From positions 1 to 60,937 of the forward strand of contig JALKBU010000208.1 in NCBI GenBank assembly GCA_023091735.1: 60,937 bases of DNA. Direction: 5' to 3'. The notes below the pieces were generated by a model that worked only from the letters and a program-made list of their open reading frames with translations, ran no database searches and was not told the DNA's origin. Position 1 is the first letter of the stretch, and the number at the start of each line of letters is the position of its first letter. Source of the DNA: Trichomonas tenax. Taxonomy: Eukaryota; Parabasalia; Trichomonadida; Trichomonadidae. Positions 59,375-60,937 of this stretch are shown here, piece after piece. The position numbers and the translations under genes were made by a program.

Positions 59375-59839
59375 TTAGTAATATATAGATAATATAGCTT
59401 GGCTTGAGTGGCAGATATTGTTGTTGCGTAAGAACCGTGGCATTGAGATCTCGATTTCATCAAACATTTTGCTGAAACCAGATCTTCCGGAGTAGAATGG
59501 ATCTCTGATATCAGCCAAAAGGATGACTTGTGAAGTTGAGTTATTTGGCTTCATCTGAAGAAGTGAGTTGTAAACTTTCTTATCTAAAGCCACAATGTAA
59601 TCATAGAGCATCCAATCATCCGCACGGATCTGCCTGGCTCTGTGGTCGCTAATATCTAATCCATGCTTCTGAAGAACTTCGATTGTTCTGTCATCAGCAC
59701 GTTCGTTAACATGGTGGGAAGAAATTGCAGCTGATGATACCTTGAGATTCTCCTGAGCCATTTTGCTGCAGAGGACAGCAGCAACTGGAGAACGGCAGAT
59801 GTTTCCTGTACAGACAAACAAGATAGACTTACCTGGCAT
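59375..59839 (-). CDS. Low-molecular-weight protein tyrosine phosphatase
   Basis: 154 residues, the family's usual size. The catalytic P-loop C10-T-G-N-I-C-R-S17-P is complete, and the general-acid DPFY segment at 113-116 (D113) is present. It removes phosphate from phosphotyrosine through a cysteine intermediate. The C-terminal helix (MFDEIEISMPRFL) is shorter than in human ACP1 and ends in ILSIYY. Start at MPGKSILFVC fits. In the intergenic region upstream no clear initiator is present. Confidence 0.9.
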   Translation of the reverse strand: MPGKSILFVCTGNICRSPVAAVLCSKMAQENLKVSSAAISSHHVNERADDRTIEVLQKHGLDISDHRARQIRADDWMLYDYIVALDKKVYNSLLQMKPNNSTSQVILLADIRDPFYSGRSGFSKMFDEIEISMPRFLRNNNICHSSQAILSIYY

Positions 59840-60489
59840 GCGATGATAAAAATGAAATCAAAACCCATTCAATTCTTGATTTGATTTTCAAAATTTCGAA
59901 AAACTTTTACTACCTATAGCATGTTCTAGAAAATGAATTAAAACCCATTGAAGTTAATTTGAATGCGGGATAGGTCATAGTTTTGAATGGCTTTTTAACA
60001 ATTCGATCGTTCATTCGGTATTTAAAATATAAACTTAATGTGGAGCAGAATAAATGAGGTCTTGATCGTTATAAAAATTTTATAATCAGGGTAAAATTTT
60101 CATAGAGCTCTCTGAAAAAACCGTAAAAGTGGGAGAATAAACATGAATAATCTAATTCAAAGTCTTACAGGTATTATGACACAGATTAATTCGTGGAGTA
60201 TTTATTACATTCACAATGGGTAGCTCTCAGTGGGTTATGGAAAAGAAAAATTTATTCTTGTTCATTCCTTATTTTGTGGAAAATATTCAATGACGCAAAC
60301 ATTCTCATTGATATAAACTTGTCATAAATATGACAATAACTCAGTTTTGGACGATCGATTACAAAGATTTTTCGAAAAATTTTCCAAAAATAAAATTTAC
60401 AAACGTCACTTTTATATATAACTTTGCAAAAAGTGCTAAATAAAAGTGCCTTTCGTGTAAAGAAAAGTGACGTTCTTAAAATAAAATCA
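59840..60489. other. Intergenic region with convergent initiator-like hairpin
   Basis: No gene is supported. ACGTCACTTTT (60403) and its exact complement AAAAGTGACGT (60463) are inverted, 60 bp apart start to start. Each has an initiator core pointing toward the other, so transcription from both would be convergent. The minus-strand frame at 60252-60569 overlaps it and is only partly protein-like. Confidence 0.5.
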
Positions 60490-60770
60490 AGATTAGCCCT
60501 CGGCATTAACGGAATCGCATTAGCATAGTCTTGCAATCTTATATGAATAACAATTGGCCCGAAATCCACGAGAATTATGAATCCTTGAAAAAAATGATGT
60601 TATTTTACGCGAATTCCTGCGAGTTTCTGTGATTTATCAAAAGCTATGTCAAACCATGATGTCTGATTGCGCTCTAGACTTTGCAAAAAATTAATTGTAA
60701 ACTTCATCAAAGGTCCTGGGGACTGGGACAAAATAGAACAACGTGCTTTTCTGACATGTAAATTATGTTT
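60490..60770 (-). pseudogene. Decayed coding fragment with one stop
   Basis: One minus-strand frame is protein-like across a TAA (60600-60602). Before the stop it reads SILSQSPGPLMKFTINFLQS, then LERNQTSWFDIAFDKSQKLA. After the stop it continues GFIILVDFGPIVIHIRLQDY and ANAIPLMPRANLDFIL. The frame is the same on both sides, so one point change would explain the break. No start is seen; the 5' end fades near 60770. I do not recognise the family. Confidence 0.4.
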
Positions 60771-60795
60771 GACATATAGAGTCAGAATGTCAAAT
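60751..60795. promoter_or_regulatory. ACATGT-type elements at the right edge
   Basis: CTGACATGTAAA (60751), TTTGACATATAG (60768) and GAATGTCAAAT (60785) are copies of the recurrent element about 17-18 bp apart. They may belong to a gene beyond the window. Confidence 0.3.
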
Positions 60796-60937
60796 ATAAA
60801 GGAAAGTGAAGTGTTTGCGCGGGAAAAATGGAAAAGTGTCAATAGGTTGAAATGGATTGAACTCAATGTTGGAAGCCAAAGAAGACTTCATTATGAGTAG
60901 TTGTGGCCTCATAGTGAAGGATGACCTGGTGATCTAG

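Noticed and set aside
59820..59850. CAGGTAAGT at the start of the phosphatase gene as a splice donor
   Set aside because: The frame is complete without splicing and no trichomonad-type branch/acceptor follows.
1..60937. CRISPR array, operon or other bacterial defence structure
   Set aside because: No regularly spaced identical repeats with unique spacers; gene content is eukaryotic.

Overview
The window looks like nuclear DNA of a trichomonad (Parabasalia; Trichomonas or Tritrichomonas type). The evidence is AT-rich DNA with long intronless genes, very short 5' leaders, and an initiator of the form GTCACTTTT just ahead of many start codons. The copy before the GOT1 gene reads GTCACTTTTCATTA, which matches the Inr known from Trichomonas vaginalis. 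Protein families typical of the group are also present: BTB-like plus F5/8C, ALK-type glycine-rich, large BEACH proteins and solenoid (HEAT/ARM) proteins. Genus is an inference. No intron is needed to read any gene reported here.

Layout. 1-3.9 kb is a gene-poor, repeat-rich block with nested repeats, a 51-codon ORF between direct repeats, a CTGG-rich tandem array, a hairpin, and a 1-kb unit with imperfect inverted ends. 3.97-17.7 kb is a plus-strand run: importin-4/5-like karyopherin, RalGAP-alpha-like GTPase activator, and a BEACH protein ending in a four-CXXC zinc finger. 17.7-26.9 kb is mostly minus strand: BTB/F5-8C protein, HIRA, gene remnants (one glycine-rich pseudogene) and MCM6. 26.9-29.6 kb is intergenic with two decayed coding fragments. 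29.6-49.7 kb is plus strand: importin-beta1-like, R1R2R3 Myb, exportin-like solenoid, a second BEACH protein, a half-length NOT1 and GOT1. Decayed fragments and an inverted duplication lie between them. 49.7-51.7 kb holds a 1.27-kb element with 116-bp terminal inverted repeats next to a decayed membrane-anchor fragment. 51.7-60.9 kb mixes strands: solenoid protein, ribosomal protein uL11 (RPL12), Pol III subunit RPC8, RING protein, small membrane protein, tRNA-like remnant, SCAMP, low-molecular-weight tyrosine phosphatase and a decayed fragment.

Functional picture. Most genes are housekeeping: nuclear transport (three karyopherin-type solenoids), replication and chromatin (MCM6, HIRA), transcription and mRNA or protein synthesis (Myb, RPC8, NOT1, uL11), and membrane traffic or signalling (two BEACH proteins, RalGAP-like, GOT1, SCAMP, RING, LMW-PTP). 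There is no operon structure; each gene appears to have its own promoter.

The most interesting non-coding signal is a recurrent, nearly palindromic element, TGACRTGTAAW (reverse WTTACAYGTCA). It occurs in short arrays whose spacings cluster at about 20 and 30 bp, i.e. two or three helical turns. The clearest array, four exact 20-bp steps, lies just upstream of the uL11 initiator. Others precede SCAMP and importin-beta1 and lie inside the 1-kb repeat unit.
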